A model generated the notes under the pieces. The model had not been told where the DNA came from, did not search any database, and saw nothing but the letters and a program-made list of their open reading frames with translations. From Struthidea cinerea (lineage: Eukaryota > Chordata > Aves > Passeriformes > Corcoracidae): a stretch of DNA of 64,000 bases. This document shows, in pieces, positions 23,701 to 32,600 of the stretch. Numbering within the stretch: position 1 is the stretch's first letter; the number at the start of each line of letters is the position of its first letter. The DNA is taken from positions 1-64,000 of the forward strand of contig VZTI01002348.1 in the NCBI GenBank assembly GCA_013397865.1, in the 5' to 3' direction. Made by a program: the position numbers and the translations under genes.

Positions 23701-26700
23701 ACATGGTACGGGTGTCAGGGGAAAAAATACACATTTAACATGCAGACAATATTTAAATTCATCTTTTCTTTCTCACGGCAGCAGCATCTACTGCTGCACC
23801 AGCAGACACTGCCACTCGTAAATAATACAGTGTTGCTCTGGCTTATGTGTTTAGCTGTCTGCCATGCTCTGATCGTGTATTGACTGGCTCCCTGTCTCCA
23901 CCGTGTGTTTAATCTCATGGATTTAACTATTAGAATTGGAGATAATCCCAGCTGCCTTTCCTTTGGCTTCCAGACACAATAAAGGAGCAAAAGGGAAAGG
24001 AGAAACACTGGCCCTGGTGAAAGCACTCGGGAAGGGGCAGACACACTACATCAATATAAACTCAGATTTGCACTTGGTCATCCCATTCCCAGGAAACCAG
24101 CCTCCCTGCGCTTCCCAGAGCCGCATCCCAACCGCTGCACAAACTGGGATGTGCTTCCCATGGGAATGGGCAGGTTCAGTGCCCACCGAGGTGCTGGCAC
24201 AGCCCTCACCAGCACACGGCACCGTGCGGGCACTGTGTGTTAGAAACTTTATCCCAGTCATCCTGATGCCTGAAGAGGCCTCCTAGAAACAGAGACTAGA
24301 CAGGAGTAAAGGAATAAAAGTGGGTATTTATTTGAAAAGCCTTCAAAGGTACCCCTGGGGAGCCAGAGGCTACTGCCAAGATGGACCCCAAGATGGACGG
24401 CAGGTCACGAGTTCTTCACACTTTTATAGGTTTGGTTCATTTACATATCAGGGTTAAATCTCCAATTAAAGCTTCAGTTTAATGATGTCATTTCCCCAAG
24501 CTTGCCCCCCCTTTTAGAGTCTTTGGTTTACACATTTTGGGCCTAGGACGGTCTGAGTGTCCTTGAAGAGCAGGCCTGGAGAGGCTTTGTTATGTCTAAC
24601 TAGCACAGAGAGTAGAAATTAACAGGCTACAAGAAACTTCAGAGCTACACACTAAGCAGTACAGAATTTGAAAAATATAAAAGTTAAAACCTAAGGCATC
24701 AACCCCAGCACCCAAAGTGGTGTTTAGCAAACAGCCCCAGGCTTCCCAGGCCATCACACGGTCAGAGCCCAGCAGAGGCAGCACAGGGATGAGTTTTTCC
24801 TCCCACTGAGGCTGCTCCCACTCTGGAACTTTGCCCTGGGCAGCAGCACCATTGTCCAGCCCACGAGTGAGACCTGTAAGTCTCCTGAGGTTTGGGTGTT
24901 TCTCACCTCCCAGTGCTGGGAAAGCAGTTTTTGACCTGCAGTTTTGTTTTCGCTCATTTCCCCGATCAGCCCCTGCAGAAAACACAACACCTGGAGCAGC
25001 AGGTATGTGTGACTTCAGTGTATTGGTCAGAATGTCAGGATCAAGCATTAGCTTGAGTGAACTCCTGCTCCCCTCCCCCGTGACAGCCCTGGCTCTGCCC
25101 ACGCAATAATGGAACAGATACTGAAGTGTGGCTTTTGTTTCCCCTTTGACAGCCACGACTGAGTCCGCAACAGCTGAAAACCCAGGTATTAATTTCTGGT
25201 CATTTACTCAGCCGCGGTGAGCAGTTTACTACATTTCATGTGAGTCATCCATGTATTTAGAACATGGACAGTGTTTAACTTCATATTTTCTCTTCTCACA
25301 GCGACAAGCTCACCTGCTCCATCAGACCCTCCAGCTCCTGAAACAACAACAAGTAAGTGAAGCAGATTTACCCTGGTTTATACCCTTAACTCTCTACCAA
25401 AGCTGGGATCTGATGATGTGCTGGCAAGGCTCCCTGTCTCCACAGCATCCATCACCTCATGGATCTAGTATTTAACTTTGGGGATAATTCCTTTGGCTTC
25501 CATACAAATCAAGGGATCAAAAACGCTGTTGGTGTTGATACGGGAGGAATGCCTGCTCTGCTGAAAGTTCTAAGGAATTGGAATTCACTGGGGCAGACAC
25601 ACGACACCAATATAAATTCAGATTTGCTCTAGATCACCTCACTCCTACAAAGTCAGCCCCCTTGCTCCTTCAAAGCTGCATCCTCACTGGAAGCTGAGCC
25701 AGTGGGAATCCTTCTGACATATTCAGTGGTATTTGCTTTGAGCCTTAGTTTTCTACAGTGGGCTTTATCTTTTGAAAAAATCAAATAGCAAATTCTGCTC
25801 ACTAATTGATAACATGCTGCCTCAGTTTCTTATAGAGCAGACTAAGGGATTCTTTTAGAGTCTGGCCATATCAGCTACCCTTTGATAAAAGGCACTTGGC
25901 TGCTTTAGCAAAACATAAAGGAAACTGAACATCAGGTGCAAAGCACAATTTTGAGCAGGGGATTTTTCCCCTGCACAGAGGGATAAACAGAATTGAATCT
26001 TGTTCCCATTGGCAGAGGGGATCTGAGCTCAGGGGAAGGGGGAGAGGCTGGATGGAGGCAGAGAGATTGGGAATGCCATGGCTTAGCCACGGACCACATG
26101 CCACTGATAGAGGGCTGGCAGCAGAACCATCCTGAGTGGTGTGTGCCAAGGGGATGAGCTGGCCTAGGTCTGCATCACTTACGGAAAAAAAACACTTGAA
26201 ATATCCTCCCATAACCTGCCAGCTGCTGCCCAGGCAGTGCCCTGTGCTCTGGAGGGCTCACAGGCAAAGGAACAGGCTCGTGATTCCAGTGAGCTCACCC
26301 TCTTCCACAAAACACTAACACTAACCTTGGGGTTAGTTGTAGGAGGGAGAACTGAGCTTTTAATGGAACATCATCAAAGAGAGAGAAATTCATTTCCTCC
26401 CCACTCAGCTGCTATTCCAGGCCTGCATTTAAATGTGCAAAGCAGGCCAGTATTTAATACATGCTGCATTTTGCTGTGTTTACCTCTGGTTTGTCAACAT
26501 TCAATTCCTCCCTCTGCAGCAGCACTTATTGCCCTGCCTAACCACCTGAGGCTGGTGTTGCTGACATACCTGAATACCCTGTGCCAGCCAACGAGACCTG
26601 GGATGCCAAGAGTAACAGTGGAAGGGTAAATATTTATTCATGCATGTGAGGTGCCCCAGCCAAGCTGGGGCAACCCCGAACATGATTTCACACCATTTTC

Positions 26701-27824
26701 CTTCACCCTTCAAATGCTCAGGTTCAACTTGATTTGACTACTCCGTCATACCCATACTACCAATTACTAATCATACTAAAACTTTGCAAAACACTGTTTC
26801 TGCAGCATTCTTGCTGCCTGTCTGTTGATCCAGAAGTCCCTGGAGCCATTCTTGCTGTAGTCACTGATTTGTGGCACCAGATGATGCTGGCAGGGTTTCA
26901 AAGACATGTCCAGAGGGGTTGGGATGCTGGTGTTGTCTTGGCTGTCCAGGGGAATCCTTCATGGACAGCTCTAAGCTTCTAAAAACCAAAATTCTTCTCT
27001 CCAGGGGTGGGCTGTCCTTTAGTTTGTTTTAATTAAGCATGATCAACAGCAGAGTGTCCAGTAAATATTCCACTACCACATCACTTTACAGTTTATAACG
27101 TGATTTAATATATGCTAACAAAATTCCACCAGGTGGAATCATCACACGTGTGATATTTGTATGAGTTGTGATGCATGTTACACCCATAGACATTCACATT
27201 CCACCTAGTGGCATCTGTGTTTAAGAGCTCAGTGCTGTGAGCTGTGATTAACATCACAGCTGGACATTTTTGAAGGAAAGTTTTTTGTAACCGAAGAAAC
27301 AAATGGGCTTAGTGAGCATGTCACAATCATTATATGACAATTTGTATGTGGGTGGTTTTTTTTTTTTCTTTTTCAGGTGTGTAAATGACCCAACCTGTGG
27401 GAATCAGCAGTCATCAGGCCAGAGGCTTGTCCAGTTCCGCTACAGAGCTCCCGTTAACCAGAGAGTTTGCCTACGGTGCAAAGTATCAGGGTGCAACACA
27501 CAACCTCCTCCTCCTCCCCGACCCTTCCCAGGCAACAGGTTCCCTCTTCTTCCTGCCCGACCCTTCCCAGGCAACAGGCCCCCTCTTCTTCCTCCCAGAC
27601 CCTTCCCAGGCAACAGGATCCCCCTTCTTCCTCCCAGACCCTTCCCAGGCAACAGGATCCCCCTTCTTCCTCCCAGACCCTTCCCAGGCAATAGGTTCCC
27701 TCTTCTACCTCCCAGACCCTTCCCAGGCAACAGACCCCCTCCTTCCCAAGGCTTCCCAGGCTCTAGGAGAAGAGCCAAGAGAAGCACAAGTGACGGCGTT
27801 GTTATTGTCATTGTCCCCCAGTAA
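14763..27824 (+). CDS. Secreted SRCR - mucin-like - partial ZP - Pro/Arg-repeat protein (DMBT1-related)
   Basis: I do not recognise a named gene. Exons: 14763-14826 (signal peptide, MDLHVRLTWLLLLSTTLL), 15553-15645, 15863-16183 (SRCR), 16657-16686, 17495-17575, 17916-17993, 19027-19122, 19861-19971, six 42-nt exons starting at 22620, 22766, 22912, 23058, 23204 and 23350, then 23496-23528, 23632-23673, 23782-23817, 24970-25002, 25153-25185, 25302-25352, 26520-26625 and 27377-27824. The mucin exons are all phase 1-1 and rich in Thr, Ser, Pro and Ala, so any can be skipped or duplicated without breaking frame. The sum is 1908 nt, exactly 636 codons. Exons 19458-19556 (GC donor) and 18595-18687 (no donor) could add 33 and 31 codons. 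The last two exons match the ends of the ZP module of DMBT1 and CUZD1; the middle of that module is missing. The end carries Pro/Arg repeats and RRAKR. No membrane anchor is seen. A mucosal defence or mucus role is inferred from DMBT1. Confidence 0.75.
15553..15645 (+). other. Exon 2: cationic amphipathic N-terminal segment
   Basis: This exon encodes the first 31 or so residues after the signal peptide, including DLNSLWNKFSDWFKDKFQHR. Hydrophobic residues (L, W, F, W, F, F) recur every three to four positions with Lys, Asp and Asn between, so a helix would be amphipathic with a net positive charge. It is flanked by phase-1 introns. The function is unknown; I infer a surface-binding or lytic helix only from composition. 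Confidence 0.6.
15863..16183 (+). other. SRCR domain exon (group B, eight cysteines)
   Basis: The single exon encodes one complete scavenger-receptor cysteine-rich domain: LRLESGGDRCAGRVEVYHDG, WGTVCDD, ANVVCRQLNCGQA, LDDVQCRGTESHLWDC, GWGRHNCGLNEDVGVICSG. Eight cysteines in one exon with phase-1 boundaries is the group B pattern of DMBT1. The stretch VEVYHDGKW (15919-15945) sits where DMBT1 has its bacteria-binding VEVLxxxxW element, with Leu replaced by Tyr. Confidence 0.93.
16187..16247 (+). repeat. (AAAAT)n microsatellite
   Basis: About twelve AAAAT units start only a few bases after the SRCR exon's splice donor, inside the first 65 bases of the intron. Confidence 0.9.
18401..18487 (-). 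mobile_element. CR1 LINE 3'-end fragment
   Basis: GGTTGGAAGGGACCTTAAAG and the following GATCACCTGGATCCAACC are the CR1 3' end on the minus strand, lying in an intron of the SRCR-mucin gene. Confidence 0.85.
18595..18687 (+). other. Mucin-type exon with missing splice donor
   Basis: A good acceptor (CCTTTCAG) opens a phase-1 Ser/Thr/Pro exon (SPSTAASLPSTTTTEESRTS, then EIPATPQTDK) just like its neighbours, but at the expected end the sequence is AAAG followed by GGCATT, with no GT. Reading on gives about 85 non-mucin residues to a stop at 18940. It is probably a dead exon. Skipping it leaves the frame intact because 93 nt is a multiple of three. Confidence 0.6.
19458..19556 (+). other. Candidate mucin exon with GC splice donor
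   Basis: The acceptor CTTCCACAG and an open phase 1-1 frame of 99 nt (PSKSPYSSFASTSVNEEPET) end at ATAG followed by GCAAAT, a possible minor-class GC donor. It is compatible with its neighbours but could equally be a skipped relic. Confidence 0.45.
22620..23495 (+). repeat. Six-copy 146-bp tandem array of exon plus intron
   Basis: Six nearly identical units of 146 bp, each a 42-nt exon (AIDSLTEEFAVVTA) plus a 104-bp intron with its own GT donor and AG acceptor. Exon starts are exactly 146 apart (22620, 22766, 22912, 23058, 23204, 23350). The copies are essentially identical except the last intron, which has a C in CTGGCGTAC and TACA for TACG, drifting towards the flanking diverged copies (23496 onwards; upstream 22430-22619 where the exon itself is lost). 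Every exon is phase 1-1, so copy number changes the protein by 14 residues at a time. Confidence 0.97.
23823..24135 (+). repeat. Intragenic duplicated block, copy 1 (copy 2 about 25360-25690)
   Basis: Both blocks follow a mucin exon and share, in order, CTCCCTGTCTCCAC, CTCATGGAT, a TTTGGCTTCCA stretch, GGGGCAGACACAC and CAATATAAA(C/T)TCAGATTTGC. They are diverged by substitutions and small indels, so the duplication is older than the 146-bp array. It shows the gene also grew by larger segment duplication. Confidence 0.75.
24264..24701 (-). mobile_element. Solo LTR-like element
   Basis: The 438-bp block is bounded by the inverted ends TGATGCC and GGCATCA. Near its left end GGAATAAAAGTGGGTATTTA, then TTTGAAAAGCC, reads on the minus strand as an AATAAA-containing R/U5 region typical of bird retroviral LTRs. 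No internal viral genes are present. I see no clean target-site duplication. It lies in an intron of the SRCR-mucin gene. Confidence 0.65.
26520..26625 (+). other. Collapsed ZP-domain exon
   Basis: The exon begins in phase 1 with AALIALPNHLRLVLLTYLNT, resembling the first ZP exon of DMBT1 and CUZD1 (for example CLPDYMHVVVSRDYLQ at 2212-2259), but the leading Cys is replaced. It ends in phase 2 with Gly, exactly like the end of the second ZP exon. It is the only exon found that bridges the phase-1 mucin exons to the phase-2 last exon, which supports it being real. Most of the ZP module between these ends is absent. Confidence 0.55.
27126..27212. promoter_or_regulatory. Inverted pair of CTCF-like motifs
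   Basis: CCACCAGGTGGAAT on the plus strand (near 27128) and CCACTAGGTGGAAT on the minus strand (near 27207) face each other about 80 bp apart. Each resembles the core of the vertebrate CTCF motif. They could also be arms of a small inverted-repeat element. Identification is by eye only. Confidence 0.3.
27503..27782 (+). other. Pro/Arg 13-residue repeats ending in a furin-type site
   Basis: Within the last exon, after CVNDPTCGNQ and VCLRCKVSGC (the ZP last-exon block), come five full 39-nt units of the type FPLLPPRPFPGNR (variants begin F, P or I) flanked by a partial unit on each side. Each unit has two Arg and no acidic residue. They end at GSRRRAKRS (RAKR at 27771-27782), followed by only STSDGVVIVIVPQ and the stop. 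DMBT1 and CUZD1 carry the same basic site at the same place but no such repeats. Confidence 0.93.
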
Positions 27825-29585
27825 TGCTGCTTTTCTGGCCATGACATAATGTTGACCACCTCCAGGCCTGTTCATTGTGTTCCAAGAGCTGCTGCTGATT
27901 TCTAAAAATATACTAGTGGGTGTAAATCTAAAGGTATTTAATCTTAACTGTACTGGGGTTCCTTAATTTCAGACCTTTCGGATCTATCTAGCGGATCTGT
28001 AAAAGACTAAACTTCAGTAAATACTCCCAGTGACAAAAAATAATTGGATCGACTGCCTGTTTTTTACTCATCAAGACTTTGTTTCTCTCTCAACGCTCCT
28101 CCAGTTCTAATCGTGTTCAGTTCATACAAAACTCCACCACACCACGCTCATACCCCTGTGCTCTGCTTCTCACCGGTAATGAACTAAAGTGCATTTGGTT
28201 CTGATGGACACAGCGTTGATTGGCAGGGATCCACACGCCAGCTCACACATTCACTGCAGATTCACATCCAGCCACAAAATGGGCGTTAACAATTGAAAAT
28301 GTCTTGCAAGTACATGTATGGGTTTAAGAAACAAAAGGCTACACAGAGTAAATGCAAATGTAGCATTTCCAGAAGCCAAAGGGAATTCAAATGCTGTGCA
28401 ACACCTTTAAACATGTATTCAATGCCTCCATACACAAAGGCAGTGTAAGTACATCTCAGGATGAAAAGACAGTTGCATTTAAAATCCTTAAAGTGAGTTA
28501 AAAATCAGAGAGTTGTTTTAAAGAAGGCATAGGTCTGAGATTAGAAATACAATATCATTACAAATGCATCATATACCAGTTTGCTTATAAAAGAAAATGG
28601 TTTTGTCAAAAAAAAAAAAAAATACTATGAAAGACAAGCACCTGGCTGTGTTTCAAGAAGGTTTTGATTTTTCCAGTGAAGCTGGAAGAAGCCCCGTTTG
28701 CACAGCTGTGGGGTTTGTGCTGACCGTGTTGGAACGGAGCCCTGGCTGCTCCCGCACCCCGCAGGTCCCACCCCGACCCAAGGCCAGGTAACAGCACACC
28801 TGTGGCACTGGCACGCGCACAGCCTCAGGAGCTTTAAAGACTGGGAACCCACTGCTGCACTGAGAAATACTCCAGAGTTCAGAGCTCTGGTCCTTATGAG
28901 AAAAAATAGGGTAAATATATTGGAACAGGTACCTTGCTAAAGTTGTGCTAAAAGGAATTCAGGCTTTCAGGACTGTGCTTGTTTCCTCGCCTCAGGAAGG
29001 AGAGGCTGATTCCTTTTTTCTGTTGTAGCTTCTAGTGTGGGGCTAAGAAAGTTCTGTCTGCAAAGTGGTTGCAGTGCAATCTTCTTCTTTTAATGTGTGA
29101 CAAACATGAATCTGGCCTTGCTCATCCCTGCGTGTTTCAGCAATATATTCATGAGAACTCCTTTACAGTAGTTGCACTTTACAACCTGAGGAATCCTCAG
29201 CAAGGACAGGGAATGGTTTGCCCATTGTAACCTAAAGAGAGAGATGTCAAAATGAAGGTGGGAGAAACCAAGCTCCTGCTGAGCAGCGCTAAGAGAAAAT
29301 TGCAAATGCGTCTCCCAAGGGAGTCTGTCAATCCCTTCCGCAACATTCCTGCTCATGTCAACACCCCCAAACAGACTCTCAGTGAAAGCAACTGAAAAAT
29401 GTGCTTTGAACCCACAAGAGCTGACAAAAGCACTTTAAACTTACTCCACACAGCACACCCAGTTAAAAAATGAGCCCACCTGTTTCTTTCTCATTTATAT
29501 CTGTTAAAAAGAAACAGTGACTGAGAGATTAAGCCTTCCCTCCACGATACCATGTACTACAGGATGATAGTGGAATAGCAGGAGG
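27825..29585. other. Intergenic: SRCR-mucin 3' flank to CUZD1 promoter
   Basis: I see no AATAAA close after the stop codon, so the 3' UTR end is not placed. No exon, RNA gene or repeat family is recognised in this AT-rich stretch. Confidence 0.45.
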
Positions 29586-29592
29586 TATAAAA
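29586..29592 (+). promoter_or_regulatory. CUZD1: TATA box of CUZD1
   Basis: TATAAAA lies 42 bp upstream of the predicted start codon at 29634. This gives a very short 5' UTR, as in the SRCR-mucin gene. Confidence 0.75.
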
Positions 29593-29633
29593 GTCAGAAA
29601 AGCCAAAGCCTGCCCTCCCCAGCTGCCTTCAAA

Positions 29634-32600
29634 ATGCAGCTGCTCAGGCAGCTCCTCCTCCTGCCTCTCTTCGCTGCTCTGGCTCTCGCTGAAGGCAACT
29701 CGATAGAACTCACAGGTATGGAAATCTGTTTATCTGTTACATTTTACTGATTTCTGCACAACGAGTCTTATACAGGCAACTGAAGGTCAAAATGTTAAAC
29801 GTCTCTAGAAGTGAACCTTATTTTAATGCGCCGATGCACAATAGCGACACCTAAATGTGACTGCAAGCATTTAAAATGGTAAATAACAAATAATTCTATA
29901 CATTCCACCCTATGGCAATTTTTGTATTTTAAGAACTTGATTCCAAAGAGGTTTTGCTCTGGAATGTAGATTTGTTTTTATAAATTAACACTCTGTTGAA
30001 GTAACAGGAATCAGGTGACTAATTGGGAAACATTTTGCTTTTTGAAAGAGATTTGTTAATTTTTCCTTTGTTCAATCAGAAACAATAAAGAGCTGGTTGT
30101 TGCTCAGTCTGGTGTCACCATTCTGTGCCCAGATCAGCAATTCAGCTGATTAAAGGAGGGTAGTTATTGTAGGATAATGAAGTACTGCTGCAGAGCTGCT
30201 CCAGTGGTGTCTGACTGCAGAACCCCAGAGAGTGCAGGAGGGGAGGGCTGACCCTGTAATGCTCTTAAAATGAGGAGGTTTCATATGTGATGGTAAAAGT
30301 CTCTCCTAAACCTTTCCATTCCTTCTGGAGTCCATCAGAAAGCCTCACCATGTTATCCGGGACTGCATGAACTGTACAGAAAATTCTCTGGCTGCTTCAG
30401 ACCATTATTTGTAGATTTATATTAAAGTAGAAAGGAGATCTTATGCTCAAAGTGGATTATAAACTTTCTCTAAAATTTCCTATACAATGGCCATTACTTC
30501 AACTGCTTCATAACTTACTGAGTAATGCCAGTGATGCCAGACATAGTTGAGTTGTGGGGTTTTTTCATCAGAGAACTTACGAGACCTGAGGCTTGAAGTG
30601 CTTGTGGTGACAAACCTTGCTGAAGAGGGTTGCTGAGGTGTCCTGCATTGCCTGGCATTTCCAGTTTTGCTATTGGCTTGATCCTTTTCTCTGCTACTGG
30701 GAAAACCACGATAAATCATGGGTTTTTTAATATTCTTTTACCATCTGATTCATCATATTTCATAAACTCAAGTAATATAAATAATTTTTTAAAAACGAGC
30801 ACATTTTTCATATCGGTTTGATGATGGACTCTCCCAGTCTTTGCATAATGGAGGATGAAACATTTACTGCAAGAGAAAACTTGAGAGATATCCTCACAAG
30901 CTGGTTTTTGTGGTTACTGTTGTTCAACAGGGGTGCCTCGCTGTGGGGCTTCACTTCACGAGCCCAACAAAGCACTAAGGATTGAACTAAATGCAAATGC
31001 AAACTGCATCTGGCAAATCCAGAGGAATGCAAATCAAACAATGAGGCTCATTTTCTCCCATTTTAAGTAAGTATTTCCTACAGATGTTTCTGTACTGTTT
31101 AATTTCCCTGGAACACAGCACAGAAATTTATCGCTTCTAAATATTTCTCTGCGTTGAATCTGTGTTGTGCACTCCACTGAATCACAGAATGGTTTGGGTT
31201 GGATGTGAGTTAAAGCCCATCCAGTGCCACCCCTGCCATGGGCAGGGACACCTTCCACTATCTCAGGGTGCTCCAAGCCCCAACGTCCAACCTGACCTTG
31301 GACACTGCCAGGGATCCAGGGGCAGCCACAGCTTCTCTGGGCACCCTGTGCCAGGGCCTCCCCACCCTCCCAGGGAACAATTCCTTCCCAATATCCCATC
31401 CAACCCTGCCCTCTGGCAGTGGGAAGCTGTTTCCCTTTTCCTGTCAGTCCATCCCTTGTGCCAAGTCCCTCTCCAACTCTCCTGGAGCCCCTTTAGGCAC
31501 TGGAAGGGGCTCTGAGGTCTCCCTGGAGCCTTCGCCAGGTAAACACCCCCAGCTCTCCCAGCCTGTCCCAGCACAGAGGGGCTCCAGCCCTCTGAGCATC
31601 TTCGTGGCCACCTCTGGACTTGTTCCACAACAACTTTCTTGTCTTGGGGCCCCAGAGCTGGATGCAGCACTCCAGGTGGGGTCCCATGAGAGCAGTGTGG
31701 GAAGAATCACCTCCCTCAGTTTCCCTTGAGGCAGCCCAAATCCATTCATTTTCTGGGTTGCACATTCACTCTTTTGGGTCATAGTGAGCTTCTCATCCAC
31801 CAACACCCCCAAACCCATCTCCTCAGGGCTGCTCCCAACCCGTTCTTTACCCAGCCTGTATTTGTGGGATTGCCCCAAGCCACGTGCACACATTTACCTG
31901 TGAGCCTGTGTATCTGCCAGAGAGCTCACGGTGGTTTTTTCAATAGATTTGCTCCTTCTTCAAGCTGTGAGACAGAAAGCATCAAAGTGTTTGATGGTCC
32001 CTCCACTGATTCACCTCTTCTTGGACAAGTGTGTGAGGACACTGATGCAGTCCCAGTGCTTGAATCATCCTCAGACAGTTTGACTTTTCTCATAACAACC
32101 AACTCCGTGGCTTTCACACGAAATTTCTTTGTCTACTACTACTTCTTTTCACCAGGATCAGGTAAGTCTTTAAATAACATTTGAACTGCAGCAATAAAAG
32201 AATATTTAATTAGTCTCACTCAGGTCTTCGGGCCTCAGAGAATGGAGTGGGGCAAAAATCAGTGAAAGAGGCACAAACAGTGCATTTGCAGAGATCCGAA
32301 AAGGTTAAATTTTACTTGGGAAAGTGATGGCAAAGGCAACATTATGGGAGTTTACTTTTACTTCCAGATTTCTATGAAATCTACTCACTTTGCAAATATT
32401 ACAGCATTTACCTGGGAGAATTTGACCATCTAGTCAGAACTCCTGCTGAGTACAGGTGCCCATTTCTAGTCTACATTTGTCTGAGGTTCCACTTGGGGTT
32501 TTTTGCTTTTGTCTGTCAAGTAAAATCTCTCTCATACTTGAAGATTTTGCACTTCCATACGGATCATGTATGGTTGGTGTAGCATCTTCATTATCAGTTT

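Noticed and set aside
24596..25156. 186-codon minus-strand ORF
   Set aside because: It runs from the LTR across real plus-strand mucin exons (24970-25002 and into 25153) and has no family features.
26734..26982. 82-codon ORF between the two ZP-like exons (SVDPEVPGAILAVVTDLWHQ)
   Set aside because: No phase-compatible splice sites that join both neighbours and no similarity to ZP blocks.
27440..27859. 139-codon minus-strand ORF of Gly-rich repeats
   Set aside because: It is the antisense shadow of the Pro/Arg repeats; the plus strand has the splice acceptor, ZP similarity and cleavage site.
31034..31893. Several ORFs of 90-163 codons on both strands
   Set aside because: They lie wholly in a CR1 fragment inside a CUZD1 intron.
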